Both the position numbers and the translations under genes were made by a program. The notes beneath the pieces were generated by a model. That model ran no database searches. It was given only the letters and a program-made list of their open reading frames with translations, and had not been told where the DNA came from. Below, in pieces: positions 8,424 to 16,585 of a stretch of 64,000 bases of DNA. The first letter of the stretch is position 1. Every line of letters starts with the position of its first letter. The DNA comes from Thalassolituus maritimus (lineage in GTDB: Bacteria > Pseudomonadota > Gammaproteobacteria > Pseudomonadales > Oceanobacteraceae): contig NZ_FTOH01000005.1 of the NCBI RefSeq assembly GCF_900156675.1, forward strand, positions 1 through 64,000, in the 5' to 3' direction.

Positions 8424-9662
8424 TTAATTCGTTGACGCTGTCGATGACTTTGTTGCGTTGTTCAGGTGGCCCGATTGCTGAAGTGCTTCGGTGAGCGCAA
8501 GCCGTGTCTGCTTTTCCAGCTCAATGCCTGCCAGCAGGCTTTCGGTGCGTTGATTCAAGGCCAGCAGATAATTAGTGGTGGACAGATCACCCGTGCGCCA
8601 TTGCCGTTTCAGCAGTTCGGCGCTGTTCTCGACCCGACCCTGAACAACCTCTTGCCAGCGGCGATATTGCTGTTCAAAGCGCTGCCAGGTGGCCTGTGCA
8701 GCCTGCCAGTCAAAGCGCTGCTTGCGGTAGATAGCCTGAAAACGAGCCTCGGCCTCCAGCGCTATGCGTTCAGCGGCGCGAGTTTCTGCGCTGAAGTTGT
8801 TGCGGACATTCAACGGGATGGAGAAGGTCAGCCCGACAACGCTCTCTCCACCATCACGACCGGAATTGACGCCAAAGGTGGGCTCCGCCTTGGCGGTACG
8901 CCGTGTCACTTCAGCTTCCTCCTTCAGCGACTGCCAGCGGGCGTGGGCGCTGGCTACGGCCGGGTGTTGCAGTAACTCCTGATCCGAGGTCAAGTCTGGC
9001 TGGGAGGGCCAGAAATCATCAGGAATGCCGCCTCGCGTGGGCGCCCATGCGGGCAGCAGCTCGCGAACCCGGATTTCGGCTTTCTGTATCGCGGCTTCGG
9101 CCTCGGCAACCTGAGCCAGCTGCTGTGACAGGGACAGAAAGGTGAGTTCGGCATCGATGCTGCCCAGATCACCTGCCTGCTGGCGCTTATCCACCTGTTC
9201 GAGCAAGGCGTTAAGTTGCTGCTGTTGCGCTTGGGCAATGGCGGCGGCGCGGTTGGCGGCATGCCACTCCACCAGTGCGGCAAGCGCCTCGGCGGTTTTG
9301 TCCAACACTTGTTGCTGGTACAGCGCTTCGGCGGCGCTTCGCATAAAGCCCGCCTGCTGCCGTCTTGCACCCCGTCTGTCCCACCAGTCGATGGTCTGCT
9401 GAACGCCGACCCGGTAGTTGTCTTCCTCTCCATTACGCTCCAAATCGGTGGACAGCTCCGGGTTGTAAAGCGGCTGCTCCAGCGCATCGGCGCTGGCGTT
9501 GGAGCCCAGCAATTGCTCGCGGGCGGCAAGCACCTCGGGGTGTTGTTGTATCTGGGAGGCGAGCCAGGCGCTCCAACTCGATGTCTCTGCGTAAGCAAAC
9601 ATGGGCAGAAAAAGCACGCACGCGCCCAGCAAGGCCCGTCTGGGCCAGTCAAATCGTCTCAT
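8424..9662 (-). CDS. czcC: CzcC-like outer-membrane efflux protein
   Basis: A 412-residue TolC-superfamily outer membrane factor with a signal peptide (residues 1-25, ending FAYA) and two outer-membrane efflux repeats of long heptad helices (about 40-205 and 230-400). The segment YNPELSTDLERNGEEDNYRVG is typical of CzcC. The start has AGGAGC at good spacing. It is the outer-membrane exit of the CzcCBA complex and lies 15 bp upstream of czcB in the same operon. The C-terminal tail is Ser/Thr/Asn-rich and probably disordered. Confidence 0.88.
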   Translation of the reverse strand: MRRFDWPRRALLGACVLFLPMFAYAETSSWSAWLASQIQQHPEVLAAREQLLGSNASADALEQPLYNPELSTDLERNGEEDNYRVGVQQTIDWWDRRGARRQQAGFMRSAAEALYQQQVLDKTAEALAALVEWHAANRAAAIAQAQQQQLNALLEQVDKRQQAGDLGSIDAELTFLSLSQQLAQVAEAEAAIQKAEIRVRELLPAWAPTRGGIPDDFWPSQPDLTSDQELLQHPAVASAHARWQSLKEEAEVTRRTAKAEPTFGVNSGRDGGESVVGLTFSIPLNVRNNFSAETRAAERIALEAEARFQAIYRKQRFDWQAAQATWQRFEQQYRRWQEVVQGRVENSAELLKRQWRTGDLSTTNYLLALNQRTESLLAGIELEKQTRLALTEALQQSGHLNNATKSSTASTN

Positions 9663-9679
9663 ATTGATGCTCCTGAAAT

Positions 9680-10108
9680 TCAGCGTGCGACGGTTTGGTC
9701 GTGCACCGGATTTTGCCGTTGTTGGGGTTCATCCCGGTGAAAGGCGACCTTTATTACGGTATCACCAGGCAAGGCGGGGAGCTTTGCAGAAAAACGCACG
9801 CCGCCCTTGCGTGATGCGCGTCTGGTGAGAAGGCGCGGTGAGTAATCAGTGGTTGTTTCCGCAATCAATTCGTTATCAGCAGACCAGGCTGCGATGTCTA
9901 CATGGCCTCGGGGAAGGCCGTAGCGCAGGTGAGCATCCATCCGTCCGAAGACGGTCAGCTCCGCGGCGGTATGGTTCACGGTCACCTGGCGGAAATGCCA
10001 GCGTTGGTTGTCGGTATTGACGACTTCAATTTCAGGCAAGCTGTTTTCGGCCTGAGCGGAATTGACAAGCGCTCGGCTCAGCGCGAGCCCAATAGCGATC
10101 TGTTTCAT
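9680..10108 (-). CDS. Small predicted periplasmic protein of the metal operon, function unknown
   Basis: A 142-residue protein I do not recognise. Residues 1-20 look like a signal peptide (MKQIAIGLALSRALVNSAQA). The mature part seems all-beta, with regions such as WHFRQVTVNHTAAELTVFGRM and KLPALPGDTVIKVAFH. It has few Cys and several scattered His. It sits between the CzcI-like gene and czcC, 17 bp before czcC, so it is probably made with the pump. A periplasmic accessory or metal-binding role is a guess from position alone. Confidence 0.65.
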   Translation of the reverse strand: MKQIAIGLALSRALVNSAQAENSLPEIEVVNTDNQRWHFRQVTVNHTAAELTVFGRMDAHLRYGLPRGHVDIAAWSADNELIAETTTDYSPRLLTRRASRKGGVRFSAKLPALPGDTVIKVAFHRDEPQQRQNPVHDQTVAR

Positions 10109-10189
10109 GATGTTTCACCCTAAAATAAATACCAATTGTTCGCTGTAACCCAAGTCTACAGCGACTGATGACGTGCTTTTGAGGCGCGA

Positions 10190-10558
10190 TCAGGCGATTG
10201 GAGGGCGAAACAGAGAGGGGGGAATACCAGAGGTGAGGTTGGCCTGATAGTCGGCTTGTCCGTTTTCTGAGAATAAATTGGCCAAGTGTGAAGCGGCTCC
10301 GGTCAGAACGACAGAGCCGTGGCCATGACAATGGCAGCAATGGTGGCAGTCATATACAGACTGTCCGGGCTGATCGGGTGTCTGCTTGGCGAGCAGATTG
10401 TCGTTTTGGGTATCAGTGGCACTGGATTGGTGCGAATGGTCGAATTCCAAGTGCTCCGTCCCGAATTGATGAAGCTGGTGAACGTCCGCCATGGCAGCCA
10501 CGGATTGCAGGGCAATCAGTAGAGCCAGTAGACAAGTTAAATGATGGCGGATGTTCAT
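10190..10558 (-). CDS. CzcI-like periplasmic metal-binding protein
   Basis: A 122-residue secreted protein with a signal peptide (about residues 1-24, ending SVAAMA). It contains the striking cluster DCHHCCHCHGHG near residue 70, plus several HQ and HS pairs. CzcI proteins, encoded first in czc operons, have the same build: short, exported, with a His/Cys cluster and a hydrophobic C-terminal part, and are thought to modulate induction. It is the first gene of the czc block proper, 82 bp before the next gene and 91 bp after the CDF gene. The match is by layout and composition, so the name is tentative. Confidence 0.6.
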   Translation of the reverse strand: MNIRHHLTCLLALLIALQSVAAMADVHQLHQFGTEHLEFDHSHQSSATDTQNDNLLAKQTPDQPGQSVYDCHHCCHCHGHGSVVLTGAASHLANLFSENGQADYQANLTSGIPPSLFRPPIA

Positions 10559-10649
10559 GTGAAATGTGGAGCCCTTATGTTGTCAGGTTCAAAACACTAG
10601 CTGCCATAGACTATCATATTATAGAAAAGTTCACCAAAACCGTTTCCGG

Positions 10650-11549
10650 TCAGGATTTCAGCTGCAAAATACGTCGTGCACCGTTTAGGACAACGACGCC
10701 AATAATGAGACCAATCACCAGATCCGGATAGCGGGAACCGGTCCAGGCGACCAGGCCACCAGCCAGGATAACCCCCAGATTGGCAATCACGTCGTTGGCG
10801 GAGAATATCCAGCTGGCTTTCATATGCGCTCCACGATTCCTGCTTTTGGCGATCAGCACAAGGCACAACACATTGGCCGCCAAAGCAGCCAGGCCCATAC
10901 TCATCATCAGGACGGACGCTGGCTCGCTGCCAAACATAAACCGCCGCACAACTTCACTCAAAGCGCCAAACGCCAACATCAGTTGCAACCAGCCAGAAAA
11001 ATGTGCCGAGCGCAGTTTCAACCGAGTGCTGCGCCCAACGGCATAGAGCGCCACGCCATAAACGGCGGCATCAGCGAACATGTCCAGGGAATCGGCGATC
11101 AAGCCAGTGGATTGCGCCCACCAGCCGATGGTGATTTCAATGACAAACATGATGCCGTTGATGGCGAGTAGCCATTTCAGAATACCCGATTCTTTTTGTG
11201 CCTCCTGTTGTGCATCTTCATGTGCTTGGGCGATGGCATCACTGTCTACGGGTGATGTGATTTCAAGCGTAGCGCCCAAACCAACAGAGTGCATCCGTTC
11301 CTCAATCACATCGGCATTATCCCCATGAAAGATACGCACTATGCGATTGGGGGTATCAAATTCCAGCGTTACTTTGGGTTCCACACTATCCAATGCCATG
11401 CGGATCACGCCTTCCTCCGAAGGGCAGTCCATCCTGGAGACATGATACTCGCTAACATAGCCGCCTTGGACGACGCTTGTGCCATCGGAAATCTGTGGTG
11501 TGTTGTCTCGTGCATCGCTGTTACAGCTAGCACAGCATTGCTCAGTCAT
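10650..11549 (-). CDS. CDF-family cation transporter with Cys-rich HMA-like N-terminal domain
   Basis: A 299-residue protein. Residues 1-10 hold three Cys (CCASC). Residues 30-98 resemble a heavy-metal-associated domain with the usual CxxC reduced to MDCPSEE (Cys42). Membrane helices follow from residue 124, with acidic motifs IADSLDMFAD and FSANDVIANLG that supply the metal site of CDF proteins. There is no long cytoplasmic tail. It is divergent from a CadR-like merR gene, and its promoter overlaps that regulator's operator, so it is probably the first induced gene of a long metal-efflux transcript. Similar transporters paired with CadR/PbrR export cadmium, zinc or lead; the exact metal is not readable here. 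Confidence 0.8.
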   Translation of the reverse strand: MTEQCCASCNSDARDNTPQISDGTSVVQGGYVSEYHVSRMDCPSEEGVIRMALDSVEPKVTLEFDTPNRIVRIFHGDNADVIEERMHSVGLGATLEITSPVDSDAIAQAHEDAQQEAQKESGILKWLLAINGIMFVIEITIGWWAQSTGLIADSLDMFADAAVYGVALYAVGRSTRLKLRSAHFSGWLQLMLAFGALSEVVRRFMFGSEPASVLMMSMGLAALAANVLCLVLIAKSRNRGAHMKASWIFSANDVIANLGVILAGGLVAWTGSRYPDLVIGLIIGVVVLNGARRILQLKS

Positions 11550-11588
11550 ATTAAAACGCTCTTGTTTTTTCCTGGTTATGCAGTTTAA

Positions 11589-11609
11589 ATTCTATAGTCA
11601 CTATAGAAT
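11589..11609 (-). promoter_or_regulatory. MerR-type operator inside a 19-bp-spaced promoter
   Basis: A perfect inverted repeat has ATTCTATAGT arms about a single central base. On the minus strand it lies in a promoter reading TTGATT, a 19-bp spacer, then TAAACT, with the overlong spacer that MerR activators correct by DNA distortion. It lies between the CDF gene (minus) and the merR gene (plus). Confidence 0.9.
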
Positions 11610-11629
11610 CAAGAGTGAAATTGGTGGTT

Positions 11630-12019
11630 ATGAAAATAGGAGAATTGGCGAGCGTTACCGGCTGCTCAATACAGACGATCCGTTATTATGAAAAAGAAAA
11701 TCTGCTGCCCTCAACCCAACGCACCGAGGGAAATTTTCGCTTGTATGACAAAGCGGCCGTCGACCTGTTGCTGTTCATTAAACACTGCCGCAGTCTGGAT
11801 CTCAGCTTGAAGGAAATCCGTCAACTATTGGCGCTCAAACGCTCGCCTGGCGCGCAATGTGATAAGGTGAATCGGATGATGGACGCCCATATTCAACAAG
11901 TGGAAGACCGCATTGCCGAGCTGACGCAATTGCGTAGGCAACTCAAAGCGTTGCGCCGCAGTTGCTCAAGCGATCGCACGGTGGAGCAGTGCGGCATACT
12001 GCAAAATCTGACCACCTAG
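11630..12019 (+). CDS. MerR-family metal sensor, CadR/PbrR type
   Basis: A 129-residue protein from the ATG at 11630, giving the classic MKIGELASVTG start; a GTG 15 bases earlier is less likely. A winged helix-turn-helix covers residues 1-70 (IQTIRYYEKENLLP), with a dimerisation helix about 78-112. Cys77, Cys112 and Cys121 are spaced as in the cadmium/lead/zinc branch of MerR, which uses those Cys as ligands. It is divergent from the CDF gene with its palindromic operator in between, so it should repress itself and activate the efflux operon when metal binds. Its last bases are followed by 245 bp with no gene until the antitoxin. Confidence 0.85.
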   Translation: MKIGELASVTGCSIQTIRYYEKENLLPSTQRTEGNFRLYDKAAVDLLLFIKHCRSLDLSLKEIRQLLALKRSPGAQCDKVNRMMDAHIQQVEDRIAELTQLRRQLKALRRSCSSDRTVEQCGILQNLTT

Positions 12020-12198
12020 TCAGAATCCGAAGCGGTAACATTGGTTTTCTGATCATTGGAAGTCACACGTCTACCCTGGATATCCCATTCCACCTTGTTC
12101 GGCGATTTTTCACTGAGGTCGGGCTCATGGCGCAGTTTCTGGCCAGTTCCAGGGAAACTGCTCGAGGCTATGTCCGTGTAGACAGGCGAGGCAAGGCA

Positions 12199-12244
12199 TT
12201 GACGTAGATCGCTCGTTTCGAATATTATGGACGAATCGAACGAT
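12199..12244 (+). promoter_or_regulatory. Toxin-antitoxin operon promoter with overlapping inverted repeat
   Basis: TTGACG at 12199-12204 and TATTAT at 12223-12228 are 18 bp apart, a good sigma-70 pair. An imperfect inverted repeat (TCGTTTCGA at 12213 and TCGAACGA at 12236) brackets the -10, as expected for autoregulation by a Phd antitoxin. Nothing else was recognised in 12020-12198. Confidence 0.6.
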
Positions 12245-12264
12245 ATTTGGTGAGGTACCAGACC

Positions 12265-12525
12265 ATGGACACACTTTCTGCCAATGAAGCCAAAACCCAG
12301 TTTGGTGACCTGCTGCTAAAAGCGCAACGTGCGCCAATCCAGATCAATAAAAACGGAAAACCGGTTGCTGTGGTTATCTCAATGGATGAGTACGAGAGCA
12401 TTAAAGCGCTCAAGCTGAGATTGTTGCAGTCGAGGGCCACTCAGACCAAAGCTGATATCAAAGCAGGTAACACCGTTGATGGTGAAGCATTTTTTAATGA
12501 TTTGGAATCAGGTCACCACGACTAG
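12265..12525 (+). CDS. Phd/YefM-family antitoxin
   Basis: An 86-residue protein from the ATG at 12265 (TGAGGT upstream). It has the Phd/YefM signature: an N-terminal SANEAKTQFGDLLLKAQ helix and strand, then PIQINKNGKPVAVVISMDEYESI, followed by an acidic, probably disordered C-terminus that would bind the toxin. It is the first gene of a three-gene operon ending in a ParE/RelE toxin, directly upstream of the transposase. Phd-type antitoxins also bind their own promoter; an inverted repeat overlaps the -10 here. Confidence 0.88.
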   Translation: MDTLSANEAKTQFGDLLLKAQRAPIQINKNGKPVAVVISMDEYESIKALKLRLLQSRATQTKADIKAGNTVDGEAFFNDLESGHHD

Positions 12526-12551
12526 ACGATAAAATTTCTGGGGGAAGAAAA

Positions 12552-12830
12552 ATGTCTGCTGTCGAGCTGAATGCAGAACAACTTCAGATGGTAAAGATCA
12601 TCCATGACCACGCCCTCCGGTTTCCTCTTACCGAAGCCGGGGATGAGCAATTATTGCAAACCTGCTACGACTACATGGATGTGTTCAAACGGGTGATGGA
12701 TAGCACCTCTCACATCCAAATGGATTACATCTGTCAGCAATACGATGGCTTTTATCGTTTTGCCAAACTCATGGAAATGCTGGCACAGGGGATCGCCGAT
12801 GGCATTGTCGATGTTCCCAAGGATCATTAG
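12552..12830 (+). CDS. Small protein between antitoxin and toxin genes, function unknown
   Basis: A 92-residue, largely helical protein with a strong GGGGGAAG binding site, so it is probably well translated. I do not recognise a domain. It is acidic, with several Tyr, Met and Cys, and has an amphipathic segment (YDGFYRFAKLMEMLAQGIADGI). It lies 26 bp after the Phd antitoxin and 15 bp before the ParE toxin. It could be a third module component such as a chaperone or co-antitoxin, or an unrelated transposon gene. Position alone cannot settle this. Confidence 0.7.
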   Translation: MSAVELNAEQLQMVKIIHDHALRFPLTEAGDEQLLQTCYDYMDVFKRVMDSTSHIQMDYICQQYDGFYRFAKLMEMLAQGIADGIVDVPKDH

Positions 12831-12845
12831 TCCCGCCAATACGCC

Positions 12846-13154
12846 ATGTCAAATTACCGCTTAACCCCGGATGCTCAATCCGATCTTATCGACATTCGTC
12901 GTTTTACCCTAGACCGATGGGGAGAAGCGCAGTCGAAGAAATACCTGTTCGAACTCCGACAAACCCTTCACCTGCTGGCTGAAACCCCGTCCCTGGGAAA
13001 GCCCAGGCCGGATGTAGGGGAGGACGTGTTGAGCTTCCCCCACATCAGTCATGTCATTTATTACGTGGTTCATGCGCAGCAGTTGGTGGTGTTTGGTGTC
13101 CTGCACAAGCGGATGGTGCCAGTGAATCACCTGGATGGGCGCGAGGTGATTTAA
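12846..13154 (+). CDS. ParE/RelE-superfamily toxin
   Basis: A 102-residue protein with the ParE fold signature. It starts YRLTPDAQSDLIDIRRFTLDRWG, then has LFELRQTLHLLAETPSLGKPRPDVGEDVLSF, and ends with VIYYVVHAQQLVVFGVLHKRM. The early region around ARG/Trp in the second helix and the loop before the third strand match ParE more than ribosome-dependent RelE. ParE toxins usually poison gyrase. It is encoded after the antitoxin and an unknown gene, and 40 bp before tnpA, so a transcript from the same promoter may also read the transposase. Confidence 0.85.
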   Translation: MSNYRLTPDAQSDLIDIRRFTLDRWGEAQSKKYLFELRQTLHLLAETPSLGKPRPDVGEDVLSFPHISHVIYYVVHAQQLVVFGVLHKRMVPVNHLDGREVI

Positions 13155-13194
13155 ATGTGGCTGACGATCGGGCCGCATTGAATCGGCACTCGCT

Positions 13195-16100
13195 ATGGAA
13201 AATATCGAACGTATTCAGCTGTTATCCAGCACGGAAGTCGAAGAGTTATATGCTCGCCCAGAATTCAATACCCATGAACAAAGCCTGTATTTTTCATTAA
13301 GTCCGACAGAACGCGCCGCGCTTGAGCAGTTTCGCAATACCCAGACCCGTATCCACTTCATCCTGCAATTGGGTTATTTCAAGGCCAAGCAGCAGTTTTT
13401 TAACTATTCGCTCGATGAGGTCAGTGCCGATGTTGAATATATCGTTGCAACCTATTACAACGGTGCAGATGCGGCACAGTTCACCGGAAACCTCTCTCGT
13501 GAATATTCGCGTAAGCAACGCCAGGCGATACTGTCACTTTTCGACTACCGAAGCTGGTCGCCTCAATTTAGAGCTGAAATAGAATCCCACATCGGTCTGT
13601 TATTACGCTATTACCCCAAAGGGCACAGTGCTTTCCGGCAGTTGCTCGCGTTTTTCGATCACCAGAATTTAATCATTCCGTCCTATCGAACGTTCCAGGA
13701 CATGTTCAGCCGCGCCTTTGCCGCCGAGGAACAGCGGTTAAATAACGCCATCTCTTCCATACCGTCATCAATCAGTGGCCAGCTTATGACGCTGGTGCGG
13801 CGAGATGATGGTATCACGGCGCTCAACATCATTCGCGCGGATCAAAAAGACTTTCAGTATACGGCGGTCAAATCGGAAGTGGACAAAACCCTGCGGATTG
13901 AGGAGTTGTACGAGTTTGCGAACGGTTTTATTCCGTCTCTGGGGTTGTCAAAGAATGCCGTTCGCTACTATGCCGATGTTGCCGAACAGTATGCCGCATC
14001 CCGCTTACGTCGGCTGAGCAAACCGCAAAAATGGCTCTATGCTTTGTGCTTTGTTTACCACCGCTACCAACAGATTATGGATAATCTGATCGTTAGTTTT
14101 TGCTATCACACCCGCGCCATTATGGACGCCGGCAAGACCTACGCCTCAATGGCTCATATGGAGCACAGCTCCAAGGTGGTGACCGACTTTCCCAAGCTGG
14201 CCAAGTTTTTGAAGTGGTTCCCAAATCGAAACCCCAACATGAGTCAGGATGAACTGAATGAAGCAGCCTACAGCATGTTGCCCAAAGAGCAGTTTTCAGC
14301 CATGGCAGAGTTTCTGGAAGGCAAATCTTTCGATAAGAAAGCCGCCTTGTGGGAGTACTATGGAAAATCTTCTCGCATATTTGCACTGTATCTTCGCCCG
14401 ATATTTACAACAGTCAAGCTGGAGTACTACAAGGAAAACAGCTACATCGGCGAATTGATCAATCTACTGAAAGCGCATTATGCCAGCGGGAAAAGTCCAT
14501 CGGATTTAAAAATTTGTGATGACCTGGGGTTTACCATCCCCAAAAACATGAATCAATATTTGAAGCGGGAACCGAATGACACGCACATCGATCCGTACCT
14601 GTTCGAGTTCTTTGTTTACCAGAAAATTTATCATGAGATTGACCGTGGCCGTCTCTATTGCAATGACAGTGTCTCTTACTGTGATATCGATACCGATCTG
14701 GTGGACGACGCACTGGTAGACGATGTTGAGAAGATCGCGGCGGAGTTTGGTTATCCCAAGATACCCATCTACTGTGATCAGCGACTTGAGGAGGCGCTTC
14801 AGGAGCTGAACAACGCCTGGGAGCGAACGACTCACAATATCCGTGAGAATAATAATCATGGATTCAGTGTTCGAGAAACCAAGACCGGACAACAACACTG
14901 GAGTTTGCTCTATGACAGTGTTGAAAAGCTGGATGATGCGTTCTTTAAAAACCTGCCCAAGGTGGACATTGCCAGTATTGTCATGTTCATCGGCGATCGG
15001 ATTGGAATGTGGAGCGCATTTACCCACATGAAAGATCGCTACACCAAGCGGAAAAAACCGCTGCCTCTGGCGATCAACGCCTGCTTGTTATCAGAGGCGT
15101 TTGGGTTCGGTACATTGAAAATGGCTGATATGTCTGACCTGGAAATCAGCCAGTTACGTGCAATGCGGGAGGATTTCGTGCGGGTGGATACGCTATGCGC
15201 CGCCAATGAAATTGTCAGTAACCACATTCATTCGCTTCCCATATTTAATCAGTGGAATTTGATGGATGAGAAAGTACTAGCGGATGCGGATGGACAAAAA
15301 TTTGCGACCACAGACAGTACAATTCAATCCCGTTACTCCAGGAAGCACCTTGGCAAAGGCCGTGGTATCTCACTCTACACGCTGCTCGCCAACTATGTGG
15401 CAGTTAATGCGAAAAATATCGGCCTGAACGAGTACGAAGGACATTCGCTGTACGATATGATCTACAACAACAAAACCGATATTGATATCCACATGGTGAC
15501 CGGTGATAACCATTCATTGAACAAGCTGAATTTTGTCACGCTGGATTCCATCGACGTGGATTATGTCCCCAGCATCAAAAATGTGCGAGACGCTGCTGAC
15601 GATATCTATACCGCTGAACCGTTAGACTATGACACCGGAATCCTCAAACCCAAGGGCGTGATCAATGTTGATCGTATCCGCTCACAACGTCGAGGTGTCA
15701 TGCGGGTATTACTTTCACTCATCATGCAGGAGAACACCCAGAGCAATATCATCCGTAAGCTCAACTCACATGCCCGTTATGCCAGGCTCAAAGCCGCGCT
15801 GTTTGAATATAATACCATCTTCAAGAGTATCCATGTTCTCAATCTGATTGACGATATGGAGCTCAGGAAAGCAATCCGAAGCGCCCGTAATCGCACAGAG
15901 GCCTACCATCAGCTTCAGAGCAATATCCGGAAGACTTATAACGGCATCTTTCAAGGCAAAAGAATCGTCGAAAACCGGGTCAGTGCCCATGCTGCCAGGT
16001 TAATCGCCAACTGTATCGTGGCCTACAACAGCATGATCTTGAATGCCGTGTACCAAAGGATGCTGGCCAACGGCGCGCCTCAAGCGGTCATCGATGAATT

Positions 16101-16257
16101 TATCCGGATTTCACCGATTGCCTGGACACATACGTTATTTACAGGTCGGTATAACTTCAAGAAAAGCAGCGGGAAAATTGATGTAGACGCGATGGCAAGG
16201 ATATTGGAGGATCATGTGAAACAGCATTTTTGGCGTGACGATGGGCCTCAGAATTGA
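13195..16257 (+). CDS. tnpA: Tn3-family DDE transposase TnpA
   Basis: A full-length 1020-residue protein. The N-terminal 550 residues hold the DNA-binding DUF4158-type region. The RNase-H-like catalytic domain follows, with Asp699 (ADGQKF), Asp771 (TGDNHS) and Glu902 (RNRTEAYHQL). Spacings of 72 and 131 residues closely match the D, D, E of Tn3 transposase. It binds the 38-bp ends and carries out replicative transposition. It stops 20 bp before the right inverted repeat. No promoter was seen in the 40-bp gap after parE, so it may depend on the toxin-antitoxin promoter. No frameshift or internal stop is present. Confidence 0.97.
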   Translation: MENIERIQLLSSTEVEELYARPEFNTHEQSLYFSLSPTERAALEQFRNTQTRIHFILQLGYFKAKQQFFNYSLDEVSADVEYIVATYYNGADAAQFTGNLSREYSRKQRQAILSLFDYRSWSPQFRAEIESHIGLLLRYYPKGHSAFRQLLAFFDHQNLIIPSYRTFQDMFSRAFAAEEQRLNNAISSIPSSISGQLMTLVRRDDGITALNIIRADQKDFQYTAVKSEVDKTLRIEELYEFANGFIPSLGLSKNAVRYYADVAEQYAASRLRRLSKPQKWLYALCFVYHRYQQIMDNLIVSFCYHTRAIMDAGKTYASMAHMEHSSKVVTDFPKLAKFLKWFPNRNPNMSQDELNEAAYSMLPKEQFSAMAEFLEGKSFDKKAALWEYYGKSSRIFALYLRPIFTTVKLEYYKENSYIGELINLLKAHYASGKSPSDLKICDDLGFTIPKNMNQYLKREPNDTHIDPYLFEFFVYQKIYHEIDRGRLYCNDSVSYCDIDTDLVDDALVDDVEKIAAEFGYPKIPIYCDQRLEEALQELNNAWERTTHNIRENNNHGFSVRETKTGQQHWSLLYDSVEKLDDAFFKNLPKVDIASIVMFIGDRIGMWSAFTHMKDRYTKRKKPLPLAINACLLSEAFGFGTLKMADMSDLEISQLRAMREDFVRVDTLCAANEIVSNHIHSLPIFNQWNLMDEKVLADADGQKFATTDSTIQSRYSRKHLGKGRGISLYTLLANYVAVNAKNIGLNEYEGHSLYDMIYNNKTDIDIHMVTGDNHSLNKLNFVTLDSIDVDYVPSIKNVRDAADDIYTAEPLDYDTGILKPKGVINVDRIRSQRRGVMRVLLSLIMQENTQSNIIRKLNSHARYARLKAALFEYNTIFKSIHVLNLIDDMELRKAIRSARNRTEAYHQLQSNIRKTYNGIFQGKRIVENRVSAHAARLIANCIVAYNSMILNAVYQRMLANGAPQAVIDEFIRISPIAWTHTLFTGRYNFKKSSGKIDVDAMARILEDHVKQHFWRDDGPQN

Positions 16258-16277
16258 TGATAAATTGGTCGTTTATG

Positions 16278-16315
16278 CAAACTTGTCAAATTTGTCGGTT
16301 CTTCCACAGGACCCC
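16278..16315 (-). repeat. Right terminal inverted repeat (IRR), 38 bp
   Basis: It is the complement of the left end at 37 of 38 positions, and the outermost bases are CCCC on this strand. The duplicated TCCAT follows at 16316-16320. The next 190 bp hold no gene; a 7-bp inverted repeat (CCCTACG at 16463, CGTAGGG at 16484) is the only structure noticed. Confidence 0.95.
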
Positions 16316-16320
16316 TCCAT
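16316..16320. repeat. Target-site duplication, right copy
   Basis: TCCAT, identical to 174-178. Confidence 0.93.
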
Positions 16321-16512
16321 AACTCAAATTTCCCTTCAAGAAAAACGCGCACGTCTTTTACTTCGGCGGTGGCTTACTCAATTACTTCATCCGAAGTTCA
16401 TAAGTTCTGATTTGATATTGGGTTAAGTTACTACGCTCCCCAAAGACGGGCAAGCGCATCTGCCCTACGTGATGATATTCAGGCGTAGGGGCAACAAAAC
16501 CGACCAACAAAA

Positions 16513-16530
16513 AAGGGCCCGAAGGCCCTT
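16513..16530 (-). terminator. Rho-independent terminator of the ilv operon
   Basis: An AAGGGCC/GGCCCTT hairpin with a short CGAA-type loop is followed on the minus strand by a run of T (A at 16509-16514). It lies 56 bp after the ilvN stop. Confidence 0.85.
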
Positions 16531-16585
16531 TATGTGAGTCGCTATTGCTTGGTAGGCACTGCCCACTCTGCTGTTTGATATAAAA

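Larger units (their letters stand above)
179..16315. mobile_element. Complete Tn3-family (Tn4651-like) transposon with metal-efflux passenger genes
   Basis: Both 38-bp terminal inverted repeats are present, begin with GGGG as in the Tn3 family, and differ at one base. They are flanked by a 5-bp direct repeat (TCCAT). Inside are, in order, tnpT and tnpS (divergent), ynfA-like, czcD-like, czcA, czcB, czcC, a small periplasmic gene, czcI-like, a second CDF gene, merR, a three-gene toxin-antitoxin operon and tnpA. Every expected transposition part is intact, with no frameshift seen, and the ends have barely diverged, so the copy is probably recent and still able to move. Tn4651 relatives use the TnpS/TnpT pair instead of a serine resolvase, which matches. 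Total length is 16,137 bp. Confidence 0.95.

Noticed and set aside
16235-16426. A 63-codon frame spanning the end of tnpA and the right inverted repeat
   Set aside because: It crosses the transposon boundary and target duplication, so it exists only because of the insertion.
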